This document shows, piece by piece, positions 18,569 to 28,176 of a DNA stretch of 64,000 nt. The DNA lies in NCBI GenBank assembly GCA_963677785.2, contig CAXXDH010000003.1, positions 2,232,001 through 2,296,000 of the forward strand. The letters run 5' to 3'. Source of the DNA: G963665495 sp963677785. GTDB taxonomy: Bacteria; Desulfobacterota; Desulfovibrionia; Desulfovibrionales; Desulfovibrionaceae. The translations under genes and the position numbers were made by a program. Position 1 is the first letter of the stretch. Every line of letters starts with the position of its first letter. The notes below the pieces were generated by a model. The model saw nothing but the letters and a program-made list of their open reading frames with translations, was not told where the DNA came from and did no database searches.

Positions 18569-19786
18569 TTAGCTATTCGCAGACAGCAAATCGATCAATT
18601 TTTGGGCGGCTGCTTCGGCAAAGGCCTGGTCGTTGATGTGCAACGGCAATTCAATGAGCTCCACCGTGTCTTTGTTCAAGCCCGTACGGAATTCATTGAA
18701 TAAGGCCTCATCCTCTTCTTTTCCGTAAAAGACCTGATCCGGCGCATCGATCATGGATACGCCTTTCAAGGGCAGCATCATGACCGTGGGGCCCTTGGCC
18801 ATGTTCAATTTTTCGGTAATTTTTTTACCGATCATCTTGTTTTCCTCCACTGTTGTCCGCATCAGCGTAACAGTGGGGTTGTGCTTGTACAGCAGCCTGT
18901 CCTTGAATTCCTTGGGAACCGTGTCTATGGCGTCAAAATTCACCATGTCCAGCGCTCCAACGGACACGACCTGGGGGATGCCCTTTTTTCCCGCAGCCTC
19001 CAGACGGTGCGGACCCGCGGCCAACACTCCGCCGATAAGTTCATCACACCATTCCGTGGTTGTCAGGTCCAGGACGCCTTCTATGAAGCCCCCATCAATG
19101 AGCGCTTCCATGGATTGGCCGCCAACGCCTGTTGCGTGGAAAATCAAGACTTCGTACCCTCTGTTTTCGAGGTAGGCCCTGGCAAAGTCGATGGCCGGGG
19201 TGGTGACTCCGAACATGGACGCGGCGACAAGAGGTTTCTTTTCGATGGGGGGCTGGTTGTTGGTGAATTTTACCATTCCGGCAATGGCGAAGACCGCGTT
19301 TGCAAATATCGTTGTGGAAATGGAATTCAGGCCTGCTACATCCACCACGGAAGGCATCATGACGATGTCGCTGGTGCCTACGTATTTGGCGGTATGCCCG
19401 GAGGCTACGGTAGATACCATGAGTTTGGGCACCCCTATGGGCAATGCTCTCATGCCGGGTGTTACAAGGGATGTTCCTCCAGAGCCTCCAAAGGAAATGA
19501 CTCCGTCGAACTTTCCCTGGCGGTAGAGTTCAGGCAGCATTTTTTCCATTCCCTTTGCGAGAATTTCAGTGGCCAGGGCTCGATCTTTTTTTTGTGCAAT
19601 TTCATGAATGTCTGCCCCGGCGGCTTTTGCGATCTCGGCATTTGAAATATCCGGCTCGAAAGCCGGTTCAAACACACCTGTGTGGATTGTAAAGGTTTTT
19701 AATCCCAGGCTTTGGATCAAGTCTATAACGTAGGTGTACTCCGCGCCTTTTGAGTCAAATGTTCCTGCAATTGCAATTGTTTTCAA
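18569..19786 (-). CDS. Tm-1-like / UPF0261 ATP-binding protein
   Basis: A 405-residue UPF0261 protein (PF06792-like): IAIAGTFDSKGAEY at the N-terminus, then VISFGGSGGTSLVTPGMRALPIG with a glycine-rich nucleotide-binding look, and HATGVGGQSMEALIDGG. Plant Tm-1 carries the same two-domain pair fused (UPF0261 plus TIM barrel), matching these adjacent genes. The start is TTG at 19786 with GAGGG eight bases upstream. The reaction is unknown. It is part of the minus-strand operon headed by or next to an AraC regulator with a homologous barrel domain. Confidence 0.87.
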   Translation of the reverse strand: MKTIAIAGTFDSKGAEYTYVIDLIQSLGLKTFTIHTGVFEPAFEPDISNAEIAKAAGADIHEIAQKKDRALATEILAKGMEKMLPELYRQGKFDGVISFGGSGGTSLVTPGMRALPIGVPKLMVSTVASGHTAKYVGTSDIVMMPSVVDVAGLNSISTTIFANAVFAIAGMVKFTNNQPPIEKKPLVAASMFGVTTPAIDFARAYLENRGYEVLIFHATGVGGQSMEALIDGGFIEGVLDLTTTEWCDELIGGVLAAGPHRLEAAGKKGIPQVVSVGALDMVNFDAIDTVPKEFKDRLLYKHNPTVTLMRTTVEENKMIGKKITEKLNMAKGPTVMMLPLKGVSMIDAPDQVFYGKEEDEALFNEFRTGLNKDTVELIELPLHINDQAFAEAAAQKLIDLLSANS

Positions 19787-19912
19787 AATGTTACCCTCAG
19801 CATTGAAATTAACGATTTACTGATGTCGTAAAACATGTTTGCAAACAACATCCCTGATTACAAATAAAGAGTACGAATTGGAGCGCTGAAAGTAAATGTG
19901 TCCATGTTGCAA

Positions 19913-21112
19913 TTAGTTGTGTTTATGTCTCCTTTGGAAGTCGCTTGGCTTTATTCCTATGTATTTTTTGAACATTTTACTGAATTGACTGTAGTCTCGA
20001 TATCCGACCAATTCTGACACGTCCCTCAGACTGATATTCAGATTCTCCTTCATGATGTCGGTGGCCTTTTTCATCCGGAATTTGACCAGATATTCCGGGA
20101 AAGCGCATCCGACCTCCTTTTTGAAGAGTCTGCTCAGATGGCTTCTTGAGATGTGAGAGATTTGTGCCAGATCCAAAAAAGAGATGTCATGCATGTAGTT
20201 TTCGGCAACATATCTTTTTACAAATTCTATATACTCAAAATGCTTGGTAATGCCGTCCAGCATTTTCATCATCAGTTCGTCCTTGCCTAAATGATCCGAT
20301 GACTTGAAAGCTTTTGTTATATTGACAATAGATTTTTCCGAAGGAATACGCTCGAAGGAAGATCCGCCAATGTAGCCCATTACATTCAGGTTGTTGTACA
20401 TGTACTGAATGTCAATAGGATTTTTTACGGGCCCGCCATAAATCATTTTTATGACATCAGGCCGTATTTGGTCGCATACGGAAAAGATATTCAAGGCTCT
20501 TTCCTTGGCGGCTTCAAGTGAAAGAACCTTCTTTGCGCCGAGAATTCCGCCCATGGTAAACCCCAAATGGGCGCAGATGATGTCGGCTCCGGCCCTGAGC
20601 ATGTCCAGGGCCTGTTGTTCGTTGAAAACAAAGGCGATGGTGAACAGGTCTTTGGCATGTGCTATTGCAATGGCCCGGACTTCGGTCTGATAACAGCTGC
20701 CTTGTTCTTCAAGAGCTTCGCGGAATTGCCCGTCGATCAATCCTATGGTTGGATAATTATTGATCCCTTCGAATCCAAGGGATTTAATTTGTTCGATATA
20801 ATACTCCAGGTCTACGGATGGATCAGTGGCGTTCAAGCCGAAGATAAGGGGAATTCGTGTAATTAAGGTCTTAATTTCGCGTAATGAATACTCCATTACC
20901 ATTTCGTTGCTGTTGTAAAAGGGCAAATAGCCGGCCAAGGAACTCCTCCCCATTTGCCGGAATCGGCCGGAGTTGAGCAACAACAGGAAATCAGCCCCGC
21001 CCATTTGTGCGTACTTTGCCGTTATCCCGGCCCCGGCAGCCACTCCAATGAGATGCTGGTTCCTTTGTATTTGTCTTTTCAGATTCTCAAGAATTTCCTG
21101 TCGTGCTATCAT
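19913..21112 (-). CDS. AraC-family regulator with a PEP-hydrolase-like sensor domain
   Basis: A 399-residue fusion. Residues 1 to about 270 are a TIM barrel clearly homologous to the product of 17717-18553 (LIGVAAGAGITAKYAQ, LNSGRFRQMGRSSLAG, NNYPTIGLIDGQFREAL, GADIICAHLGFTMGG). Residues from about 300 form an AraC double helix-turn-helix (FLDLAQISHISRSHLSRLFKKE...VSELVGYRDYSQFSKMFKKYIGIKPSDFQ). Inference: the barrel binds the ligand handled by the two downstream genes and controls them. It lies 126 bp upstream on the same strand. Confidence 0.9.
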   Translation of the reverse strand: MIARQEILENLKRQIQRNQHLIGVAAGAGITAKYAQMGGADFLLLLNSGRFRQMGRSSLAGYLPFYNSNEMVMEYSLREIKTLITRIPLIFGLNATDPSVDLEYYIEQIKSLGFEGINNYPTIGLIDGQFREALEEQGSCYQTEVRAIAIAHAKDLFTIAFVFNEQQALDMLRAGADIICAHLGFTMGGILGAKKVLSLEAAKERALNIFSVCDQIRPDVIKMIYGGPVKNPIDIQYMYNNLNVMGYIGGSSFERIPSEKSIVNITKAFKSSDHLGKDELMMKMLDGITKHFEYIEFVKRYVAENYMHDISFLDLAQISHISRSHLSRLFKKEVGCAFPEYLVKFRMKKATDIMKENLNISLRDVSELVGYRDYSQFSKMFKKYIGIKPSDFQRRHKHN

Positions 21113-21251
21113 CGCTGCTCATTTGTTCAGTCGCTGGCCTAAAAAGAGACTGAGTATTTTTGCATGATTGTTTTTCCAGGATGCAGTTGAAACCCGTAGT
21201 GGCTAAAACGCCGCTCCATCTTCTTGATCTTTGTGACCATAATGATCCCCT

Positions 21252-21488
21252 TTGATGAAGATCCTTATCTCGATTTATTTCAAAGACGCAACACGAGGGG
21301 CTGGTTTGTTCGGGACTTCTTGTAAGACTGCCATGAGTTGCATCTTCACTTCTGGTCCAGATTTTTGGGGCCACATCTTGCTGGACGGAGACCCGCTGGC
21401 CCAACAATTCGTTGGGGGAACCTTTTACCAGGCCTTCCTGAGCGCTTTTAACTACCACCGTTGGCACAGCCCCGTGAGCGGAACCCTT
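21252..21488 (+). pseudogene. Phosphatidylserine decarboxylase-like remnant
   Basis: The frame here encodes GDPLAQQFVGGTFYQAFLSAFN followed by YHRWHSPVSGT, which resembles the His-rich region of phosphatidylserine decarboxylase-family proteins. Neither the N-terminal part nor the C-terminal LGST-type processing site is present. It ends abruptly where the secretin remnant begins. Confidence 0.5.
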
Positions 21489-21700
21489 TGACGAAAAGCG
21501 GCATTCCGGGGGTCAAGGATATTCCGCTTCTGGGGTATTTTTTCGGAAACGAGCAAGACGACAACAACATGACCGAGCTGCTCATTTTTATCACGCCCAC
21601 GGTGATTTCCAATTCCTATGAGGCCAATCAGCTCAATATACAGGAAAAAAGTAAATCGCCCACGCTTATTGATGAAACGCACATGGAATTTGATTTGTAG
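21489..21700 (+). pseudogene. Secretin (PilQ/GspD-type) C-terminal remnant
   Basis: KSGIPGVKDIPLLGYFFGNE and MTELLIFITPTVI are the highly conserved end of outer-membrane secretins, and the frame then stops at 21698-21700. Everything upstream is missing and replaced by an unrelated gene scrap. The frame joins a foreign start, so no functional secretin is possible. Confidence 0.75.
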
Positions 21701-22185
21701 CGGCTTCTTTCCGGCGGACCTCAGCGTCCATCGCGAAGCATGAAGCCCCCGGATTGCGGCCCTCGCAGACGAAACACCTCATCTGCGGGTCCGCAGCCGG
21801 ATTCGTCGGAGCGCTCAACGGCTTTGCCTGTAGAAAAGAAGCTTGGAAACGATATAGGGTGTGGGGGCGCGTCCATTTGAACATACGCGCTATACGTACG
21901 CAAAGGCCCCGAGTCTGTTTCCAAATGATGAAATTGCGGATAGTATACAATCAAAAGAACTTGACTCCTTAATCAAAGGGGCTATTTCATAGTGCTTTAG
22001 CTATCACATAAAAATGGGGCGGGGCCACTTGAGATGCGAGTAGGATTGCAAACAGAGTCCCGGACTCAGATTAAACGCAACGAAGCGCAGGTTGAGGAAA
22101 TTCATGAAACCCCATACCCAGGCCGAATTACGGACATCGGCCCGTGACCGAACGCAGAACAAGCACAAAGCAACGAGGACAGGAA
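21701..22185. other. Gene-poor debris
   Basis: I see no supportable gene. A 37-codon frame at 22034-22147 has only a weak ribosome site and no recognisable content. The flanking remnants suggest that this stretch is also decayed sequence. Confidence 0.4.
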
Positions 22186-22422
22186 ATGAACAGAGAACAG
22201 GAAAAGCTCAAAACCATTTACATAGGCTACCACCCTCGGGCAAATGACGGCAGCCCTCCACAATTGCGCCCCCTCAATGACTCCATTGCGGTAATGGACG
22301 CCTTCAACAAAGGGCAAGAGGAGGGGAAGTTCCGGGCCGAGGTTTTTGAAATAGCCTACAGCGATCTTTTCACCGTTGGCGTTTGGGAAACAGCAATCGA
22401 CAAAGTCTGTCAATACATCTGA
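22186..22422 (+). CDS. Small hypothetical protein
   Basis: A 78-residue soluble protein starting at ATG 22186, with GAGG and AGGA upstream (an upstream in-frame ATG at 22144 is less well placed). It begins with charged sequence, then IYIGYHPRANDG and an acidic C-terminal half. No family is recognised. The good start signal within decayed surroundings is the only argument for a real gene. Confidence 0.4.
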   Translation: MNREQEKLKTIYIGYHPRANDGSPPQLRPLNDSIAVMDAFNKGQEEGKFRAEVFEIAYSDLFTVGVWETAIDKVCQYI

Positions 22423-23286
22423 TTCCCGCCGCAATCATTTTAAAACGCCTTGTCAGCCACTTTACCCCACTAACCAGAAACTCGAATAGAGGGGGATTGT
22501 TGGCCCTCTCCCTTATGCAGTCCGGCCCGGATTCTGTTTGACGGATACCGGGCCGCATTGAAGTCCGCATAGAGTATAAGATTAAGAGTCCTTTATTGCG
22601 TGTAATTCCATTCTGATTCTGAATTGCGTTAATAATCCATTCCTCTGACTGGCAGTGGGCTGCCGGCCCGGATGTACATCCGAGGTGCCTCAAGGCGCAT
22701 GCCGTCGAGATAGTGCAGCCCTGTCCGAGCAGGGCGATCTATTCGCAAAACCCGCCTATAGACAGGGGGATTTGACTAATGCTGCTTGTTTTGTTAAGAA
22801 TTATAACTATCTGATTTGGTTATAGTTTTTTCTGCCCAAAAGCGGCCCGTAAGTTTGACAGCAGGCTGCTTGCACATTTAGCGGGTTGCCGGTTTTCATT
22901 GCGGACTATCGCTCCCCACCAATACGTAGCTTCATCAGGTTTTGAGACGTTTCCTTAAAACATTTGCGGGCCTGAGCAAAGACTATGTTTTGTCTTTTTT
23001 CTTTCGTCTGTCGTCATTAGTTCGGAAAATGCCATAAGCATTTTACCTCTACGAGCTTGTGTCTGCTCGCACAATTTCCTGGTGTATCAGCCTGCGGGAA
23101 CGGCCTGCATTGTTGTATGACCTTTTTCCTTAAGGGATCCGGATTCTTGTACCTTAGACATTTTGCGTTTGCTTTGCTTTTGCTCTCCCCTCAAAGTTTT
23201 AATTGCAATGGTAGCTTGTAGGTTCACCTGTTTGTGCTTCAGGTGACAAGCAATATTGGTTGAATTTTTTCAAAGGAGATGAATTC
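22423..23286. other. Intergenic region without recognisable gene
   Basis: About 860 bp with no coding frame I can support. Weak hairpins are present (GGCCCGG/CCGGGCC near 22524-22557; AACTAT/ATAGTT followed by T6 near 22803-22832). The tract before the alpha/beta hydrolase could hold its promoter. Confidence 0.4.
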
Positions 23287-24882
23287 ATGTCAAGATTGAG
23301 CAGTCGAAATTGCTGTTTTTCAATGATTGCCGTCTGTTTGTGGTTGTTTTTCGGGGCCATCTGCCCAGGTAGCCTGATAGCCGGAACCACTGTTCCGGTA
23401 CCCACCATTGAGGGGCCAATAGCCAACACCGAAGCATCGCACCCATGGAATGGCGCCGCCTGGCAGTGGAAACCGATAAACCTTAAAACTTACGGTTATG
23501 TTGAAGAAGAGTTTTATGTCAGTGGAACGGCTAACGTATACGAGGCTATTCCTTACAGTGACTTTAAAACGAAAGTACTACGCTCCGGCCCCTATACGAC
23601 GCGGATAGTTGTTCGACGCCCAATCGACATGAAAGAGTGGTCAGGAGTGGTTGCCGTTGAAATTATCAATATGTCGGCGGGCTACGATTGGACTGCCAAT
23701 TGGGGGGCGCTCTGGGAGAGCATTATCAATCGTAAAGATGTTTATGTCGGGATTACGGCCAAGCCGAATGTCTTTCCTGGAATGGTAAAGTTTGACGCCA
23801 AACGATATGGCCGGCTTTCGATGGCAAATCCATTGCCGCCCGAGGAACAATCTTGCGGGACACTTCCGGGGGATAAAGACTATGATCCCAATCTTTCTAA
23901 ACTGTATGAGAATGGATTGGCATACGACATTATTTCCCAGGTCGGGGCATTGTTCAAAAGCCCGGAGACTTCAAACCCACTTGGCAGACCTGCGGACCGG
24001 GCTTACCTGATGGGCGAATCGCAAAGCGGCAGATATATCAAATCCTATTATTCGTGGATTCGGCCATTAGCAACAATGGCCAATGGAAAAAGGGTTTACG
24101 ACGGCTATTTGATCGAAGATATTCCCCTCGGACGCTCCAAATTCAAACCTCTGAATCAATGCGCGCAAGATTTTTCCGAAGATGATCCTCAATACAAACA
24201 CTTTAAGGCCGGCAGTGATCCTCTTGTTGTAGTTAATTCGGAGTGGTTCTGGCATCATGATAGTCCCCCGAATAGCAATACGCCGGATAACAAACTCTGG
24301 ATCTGGATGGTCGCAGGAGCGAGCCATGGCTGGACCTGGCAGTATGATTACAGCGACGCTGCGTATGATGATCTCCTGGCTACGGACATGTTTGATCCAA
24401 AATGGCCCCATTTTATTTGTAGTGCCATGCAGCCTGAGATTAATCTCTACATGTTTGAAAAAGCCATGTATGAGCATCTTGATAACTGGGTTTTAACTGA
24501 TACGCCGCCGCCTGCAGCTCCAAAGCCCGAATTGAAGAATACAGAAAAGCCGGTTAAAAATGCTTGGGGAACATACATAGGACATGGAGAGTTTGTGCGG
24601 GATTCCTATGGAAATATTCGCGGTGGGCTTCGTATGCCCGAAATGGATGTGCCCATTGCTACATATATCGGATTCGGAGCTTTAGACCCCGATTGTAGTA
24701 ATGCCATCAAGCCATTTGATTCGAAGACTCTTGCAAAACTGTATGAGAGTAATCAGGATTACTATCACAAGTACCGCACCGCTACTATGGAACTTGTCAA
24801 AAAAGGTTTTCTTTTGAAAGAAGATGCCGCGAAGCTGCTTACATCCGCCGCTTCCCGGCCTATTGTGGCGCCCAAAAAATAA
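23287..24882 (+). CDS. Exported alpha/beta hydrolase domain protein
   Basis: A 531-residue protein with a signal peptide (hydrophobic core CCFSMIAVCLWLFFGAI, cleavage near LIAG). It fits the Abhydrolase_10-type family of large exported hydrolases. MGESQSGRYIKSYYSW holds the nucleophile elbow G-E-S-Q-S-G. FGALDPD may supply the acid, and WMVAGASHGWTW a candidate catalytic His. AAGGAG precedes ATG 23287. The substrate is unknown; distant relatives act on esters. The gene stands alone and ends in a strong terminator. Confidence 0.85.
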   Translation: MSRLSSRNCCFSMIAVCLWLFFGAICPGSLIAGTTVPVPTIEGPIANTEASHPWNGAAWQWKPINLKTYGYVEEEFYVSGTANVYEAIPYSDFKTKVLRSGPYTTRIVVRRPIDMKEWSGVVAVEIINMSAGYDWTANWGALWESIINRKDVYVGITAKPNVFPGMVKFDAKRYGRLSMANPLPPEEQSCGTLPGDKDYDPNLSKLYENGLAYDIISQVGALFKSPETSNPLGRPADRAYLMGESQSGRYIKSYYSWIRPLATMANGKRVYDGYLIEDIPLGRSKFKPLNQCAQDFSEDDPQYKHFKAGSDPLVVVNSEWFWHHDSPPNSNTPDNKLWIWMVAGASHGWTWQYDYSDAAYDDLLATDMFDPKWPHFICSAMQPEINLYMFEKAMYEHLDNWVLTDTPPPAAPKPELKNTEKPVKNAWGTYIGHGEFVRDSYGNIRGGLRMPEMDVPIATYIGFGALDPDCSNAIKPFDSKTLAKLYESNQDYYHKYRTATMELVKKGFLLKEDAAKLLTSAASRPIVAPKK

Positions 24883-24976
24883 GATTCTGGTGTTTACGGA
24901 AAGAATTGGGGTATCATGAAATAACGCATTGGTGCCCCAAAGAATCACCAAATTCTGGAGAGAACGGACAAAGAAG

Positions 24977-25008
24977 ACAAGGGCCGGCGCATTATCGCCG
25001 GCCCTTGT
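24977..25008 (+). terminator. Terminator after the alpha/beta hydrolase
   Basis: A 13-bp perfect stem (ACAAGGGCCGGCG and complement), loop CATTAT, then TTGTTGGTTT. It lies about 95 bp after the hydrolase stop. Confidence 0.8.
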
Positions 25009-25097
25009 TGGTTTGGCCTGGCAGGTCAGATTTGGTCTTTCCACCGGTACGTCGTCAATTCGCGCTTTGCGCCGGCTCTTTGTGGGTTCGGTCCATC

Positions 25098-25126
25098 TTG
25101 ACATAATTCTTTAGCTGCTATAGCAT
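25098..25126 (+). promoter_or_regulatory. marR promoter with overlapping operator
   Basis: TTGACA at 25098-25103 is a consensus -35, with TAGCAT (25121-25126) or TATAGC (25119-25124) as -10. Between and over them lies CTTTAGCTGCTATAG (25109-25123), an imperfect palindrome repeated in perfect form before the next gene. A repressor there would block RNA polymerase. Confidence 0.65.
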
Positions 25127-25133
25127 TTTTCTT

Positions 25134-25601
25134 GTGGAAAAAAACGCCTATATTCAAGATTTTACAGATACTTTTCTGCGTATAGTAAACAAGTTCAAGA
25201 TGTTGGAAAAGATTCCCATCGACCATGGGACCGGGCATCTGTTGTATGCGTCTGAAATGAACACCTTGGATGTCATTGGAAAATGTTCAGGAATCAATCT
25301 CACCCAATTGGCCGAAAAGAGATGTGTTACGATAGGGGCGGTATCACAAGTTGTCGCTAAGCTGGAAAATAAACAACTTGTCCAAAAAAATTACGTACCT
25401 GAGAATAAGAAGGAAGTGTCCCTACAGGTGACGGACCTGGGAGCCGTTGCTTTGCAGAATCATGAAAAATTTCATGCAAAATATGATCAGCCAATGATTG
25501 ACAGAATTTTCGAGATGAATACTGAACAACTGCAAACCATACGTGAAGTCTTTCAATTGCTTGAGAAGACGATTGATAGTTATTTGCGAGAGTTGAAGTA
25601 A
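25134..25601 (+). CDS. MarR-family transcriptional regulator
   Basis: A 155-residue winged-helix regulator. LTQLAEKRCVTIGAVSQVVAKLENKQLV is the recognition helix-turn-helix, followed by the wing (VPENKKEVSLQVTDLG) and a long dimerisation helix at the C-terminus. The start is GTG 25134. It is followed 49 bp later by an Lnt-like gene on the same strand. The same palindrome stands upstream of both genes, which fits auto-repression and control of the downstream gene. Confidence 0.88.
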   Translation: MEKNAYIQDFTDTFLRIVNKFKMLEKIPIDHGTGHLLYASEMNTLDVIGKCSGINLTQLAEKRCVTIGAVSQVVAKLENKQLVQKNYVPENKKEVSLQVTDLGAVALQNHEKFHAKYDQPMIDRIFEMNTEQLQTIREVFQLLEKTIDSYLRELK

Positions 25602-25618
25602 ATTTTTTTTGTCCCATA

Positions 25619-25633
25619 CTTTAGCTGCTAAAG
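25619..25633. promoter_or_regulatory. Palindromic MarR operator before the Lnt-like gene
   Basis: CTTTAGCTGCTAAAG is a perfect palindrome around a central T. It matches 13 of 15 bases of the site in the marR promoter and sits just upstream of the ribosome site of the next gene. Confidence 0.65.
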
Positions 25634-25650
25634 AATCCGGAGAGGGCTGG

Positions 25651-27132
25651 ATGAACATGAATTTCCACAAGCAATGGGCTTACGCCTGGCTCGTTATCGG
25701 ATCTGTTCTGATGTATTTTTCCAACTGGAACTGGGCGATACCGCCGGCTACATGGCTATACGCCGTGTTTCTGCTCCGTTATACGCGCACTCAGAAAGCA
25801 TTTTCAGGCCTGCTTGTCCTCTGTACGGTCAGTATGATTGTCGGTGTGGTCTCAATGTGGAAACTTCTGGGGATCGATGCCATTTCCCCAGGGGTACGCG
25901 TTGTCTCTGGGATAGCGCTGGGAGTCATCTTTGCGCTTCCGTTTATACTTGACCGCCTTCTCGTTGCCAGAGTCCCTCGAGTTGCGGCAACGCTGATTTT
26001 CCCCTGTGCCTGGACAGCCTGCGAATACGTCAAATCATTGGGCGGCGGGAGTTGGGGGGCGATTGCGTACACCCAATACGGCAACCTGCAGTTCATGCAG
26101 CTGGCTTCAATCACAGGCATTTGGGGACTGTCTTTTATTGTCGCATGGTTTGCATCAATTGTTAATTACGCCTGGGAAAAGGGCTTCCGCTGGCGCGGAT
26201 TCAGAAAAACAGCCATAGCATACGGCATAATTCTTATCTGTGTTTTCGGGTACGGCTTTATTCGCCTTGCCTCATCGCACGTACCGAGTGGCGAGGTTTG
26301 CATAGCATCCATAACAAACCCGAGAGTTTTTTTTTCACGGTTTTATCTTCCGGATTGGACAGATAGAAAATCATCATATGAAAGTACGAACAAGGATCTT
26401 GCATATTTTCTTGAGGCTTCCGCACGTTCCGTTCGATCCGGCGCAAAGGTAGTAGTATGGCAGGAATATTCCATCGCCGTCATGGAGGAACAGCGACAAG
26501 AATTTATCGACCGTGCAACGGCATTTGCCAATGCGAACAATATCTACCTCGCTATGGCAATCGCAGTGTTTCCTTTGAACTATCCGGATCAGCCATGGCA
26601 AAACAAACTGCTGTGGGTTGGTCCTGATGGTACGATACTTGCCGAGTACTTGAAATCAAAACCGGCGCAAGCTCTTGAGCCCATTATTCCAGGGAGAGAT
26701 GCGATTCCAATTCTGGATACTCCTTACGGAAAGATTGCTTCGGTTATATGTGCGGACCTGGATTATCCCAGTCTGCTTCACCAAGGTCAGGTATATGCTG
26801 CGGATATACTGTTGATTCCAGCCCAGGATTGGGCGGCGGCGGACCCCTTGCACACACATATGAGCGTTTTCAGAGCTATTGAAAATGGGGTGTACATGGT
26901 CAAAAGCACCGGCGGCGGGTTGTCGATCGCGGTGGACCCTTATGGCAGAACAATCAATGCCTCCGATTTTTTTACCGCAGACCATAATTCGATGCTTGCC
27001 TGTTTCCCGACCAAAGGAGTTGAGACAATCTATTCACGTATTGGAGACACGTTCGCCTGGTTATGCATTCTGGGAATCATCATAATGAGCCTCTGGGGAA
27101 TTATTGGAAAAACAAGAGCAGGCAGCAACTAA
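25651..27132 (+). CDS. Apolipoprotein N-acyltransferase-like membrane amidase
   Basis: About 493 residues: six or so N-terminal transmembrane helices, a periplasmic carbon-nitrogen hydrolase domain and a final membrane helix, the architecture of Lnt. The catalytic triad is visible as Glu272 (VWQEYS), Lys335/337 (YLKSKP) and Cys367 (ICADLDYP). GGAGAGG precedes ATG 25651. Divergence from housekeeping Lnt and control by its own MarR protein suggest a specialised acyltransferase or amidase rather than the general lipoprotein enzyme; that is inference. Confidence 0.82.
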   Translation: MNMNFHKQWAYAWLVIGSVLMYFSNWNWAIPPATWLYAVFLLRYTRTQKAFSGLLVLCTVSMIVGVVSMWKLLGIDAISPGVRVVSGIALGVIFALPFILDRLLVARVPRVAATLIFPCAWTACEYVKSLGGGSWGAIAYTQYGNLQFMQLASITGIWGLSFIVAWFASIVNYAWEKGFRWRGFRKTAIAYGIILICVFGYGFIRLASSHVPSGEVCIASITNPRVFFSRFYLPDWTDRKSSYESTNKDLAYFLEASARSVRSGAKVVVWQEYSIAVMEEQRQEFIDRATAFANANNIYLAMAIAVFPLNYPDQPWQNKLLWVGPDGTILAEYLKSKPAQALEPIIPGRDAIPILDTPYGKIASVICADLDYPSLLHQGQVYAADILLIPAQDWAAADPLHTHMSVFRAIENGVYMVKSTGGGLSIAVDPYGRTINASDFFTADHNSMLACFPTKGVETIYSRIGDTFAWLCILGIIIMSLWGIIGKTRAGSN

Positions 27133-27602
27133 AAGGTGTTCCGCATCGTACGCGGCCCGCTTGCCGGGCATGCGTGGAGGAGAAGTGGCTCAGGTTATTC
27201 GGACCACCGAGCGGCATTTTTAAGGTGGACAAATTGACATATCATGCCGCCCTGGAACGGACTTAAGGAAGTAATTCCCCAGGCATAAAACCATTTTGGC
27301 GTATGTTATACGGGTATTGTAGATGCGAACCAGCGGGCGTTTTCTGGGGCGGTTCACTCGTCCCGTTTCTCCTGTTTTTGCATTGACACTACTTTTGGAA
27401 GTTTGTAAAAAAACTAAAAGGAAAGAATATACGTTATATAAACGTTAATTCTGAAATGGAAAGTGGATTACGGCTTTTCTTTTTTTTGGGCGATAGAAAC
27501 TAACTATTCAGTACTCTTTTTGCATTAGCAATATATTTTTTGGGGTTTTCGGATGTTATACTATCCAAGTTGTAATTCGTTTTCCTTCGAATTCTATTTG
27601 TC
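27133..27602. other. Intergenic region, entry to AT-rich block
   Basis: No gene is seen. The base composition falls sharply toward AT after about 27.4 kb, where the low-GC block starts. Confidence 0.5.
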
Positions 27603-27788
27603 ATGGCAGAGGACAGTTGTTTGGACGAGTTTTGTTTTGTTTTTGTTTTTCATTTTACCTCCATTATTCGTCCCCACATCGTAAATATGCTTGTGATTAG
27701 CTCCCGGAAATATTTGCATCGCTGTCAGTGCTTTTATCCTGCGTATTGTTATAGAATTTTTGGATACCACATTGAACTCGCTGGTCAT

Positions 27789-28019
27789 TGTGGGTGTTTG
27801 ACTGTTGTTTTTTTAACTTGTTTGACTAGTGGCGATTACGTTTCCAGTACTATTGGTACGAGCTTAAACAACGAATTGGATATTGGATTAGCCACAGACG
27901 TTAGGGCTGAGGTTATTAATTTTCAATCTGAAAATAATAATGTAAAATGGATATTAGCGGCTGATATACTTTGGATGGGAACAAGTTGTCATATGGTTTT
28001 GTTAAGTTTGATCCCCTGA
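27789..28019 (+). pseudogene. Possible small lipoprotein fragment with frameshift
   Basis: A frame open from 27603 contains a hydrophobic stretch and a lipobox-like FLTC, then SGDYVSSTIGTSLNNELDIGL. Near 27960 the protein-like sequence appears to continue in another frame (YTLDGNKLSYGFVKFDPLMK, ending close to 28022). This suggests a lipoprotein gene broken by a small indel. No homology is recognised. It precedes three other exported proteins on the same strand. Confidence 0.3.
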
Positions 28020-28176
28020 TGAAATAAGGAATTTGCAGGATTTGCTCTACTGAACTCTGGATAAGTAGATTTGATAATGCATTGTTTAATTTTAGTGCAT
28101 AATTGTGGCTTGATGGCGAATGTGATGTTTATTCTATAACGTATGGGTGTTTATTTATGACTAGTAAAAAAATTGT

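Noticed and set aside
22423..23286. A tRNA or small RNA gene in the gap
   Set aside because: I could not find a cloverleaf or a conserved RNA motif; only weak hairpins.
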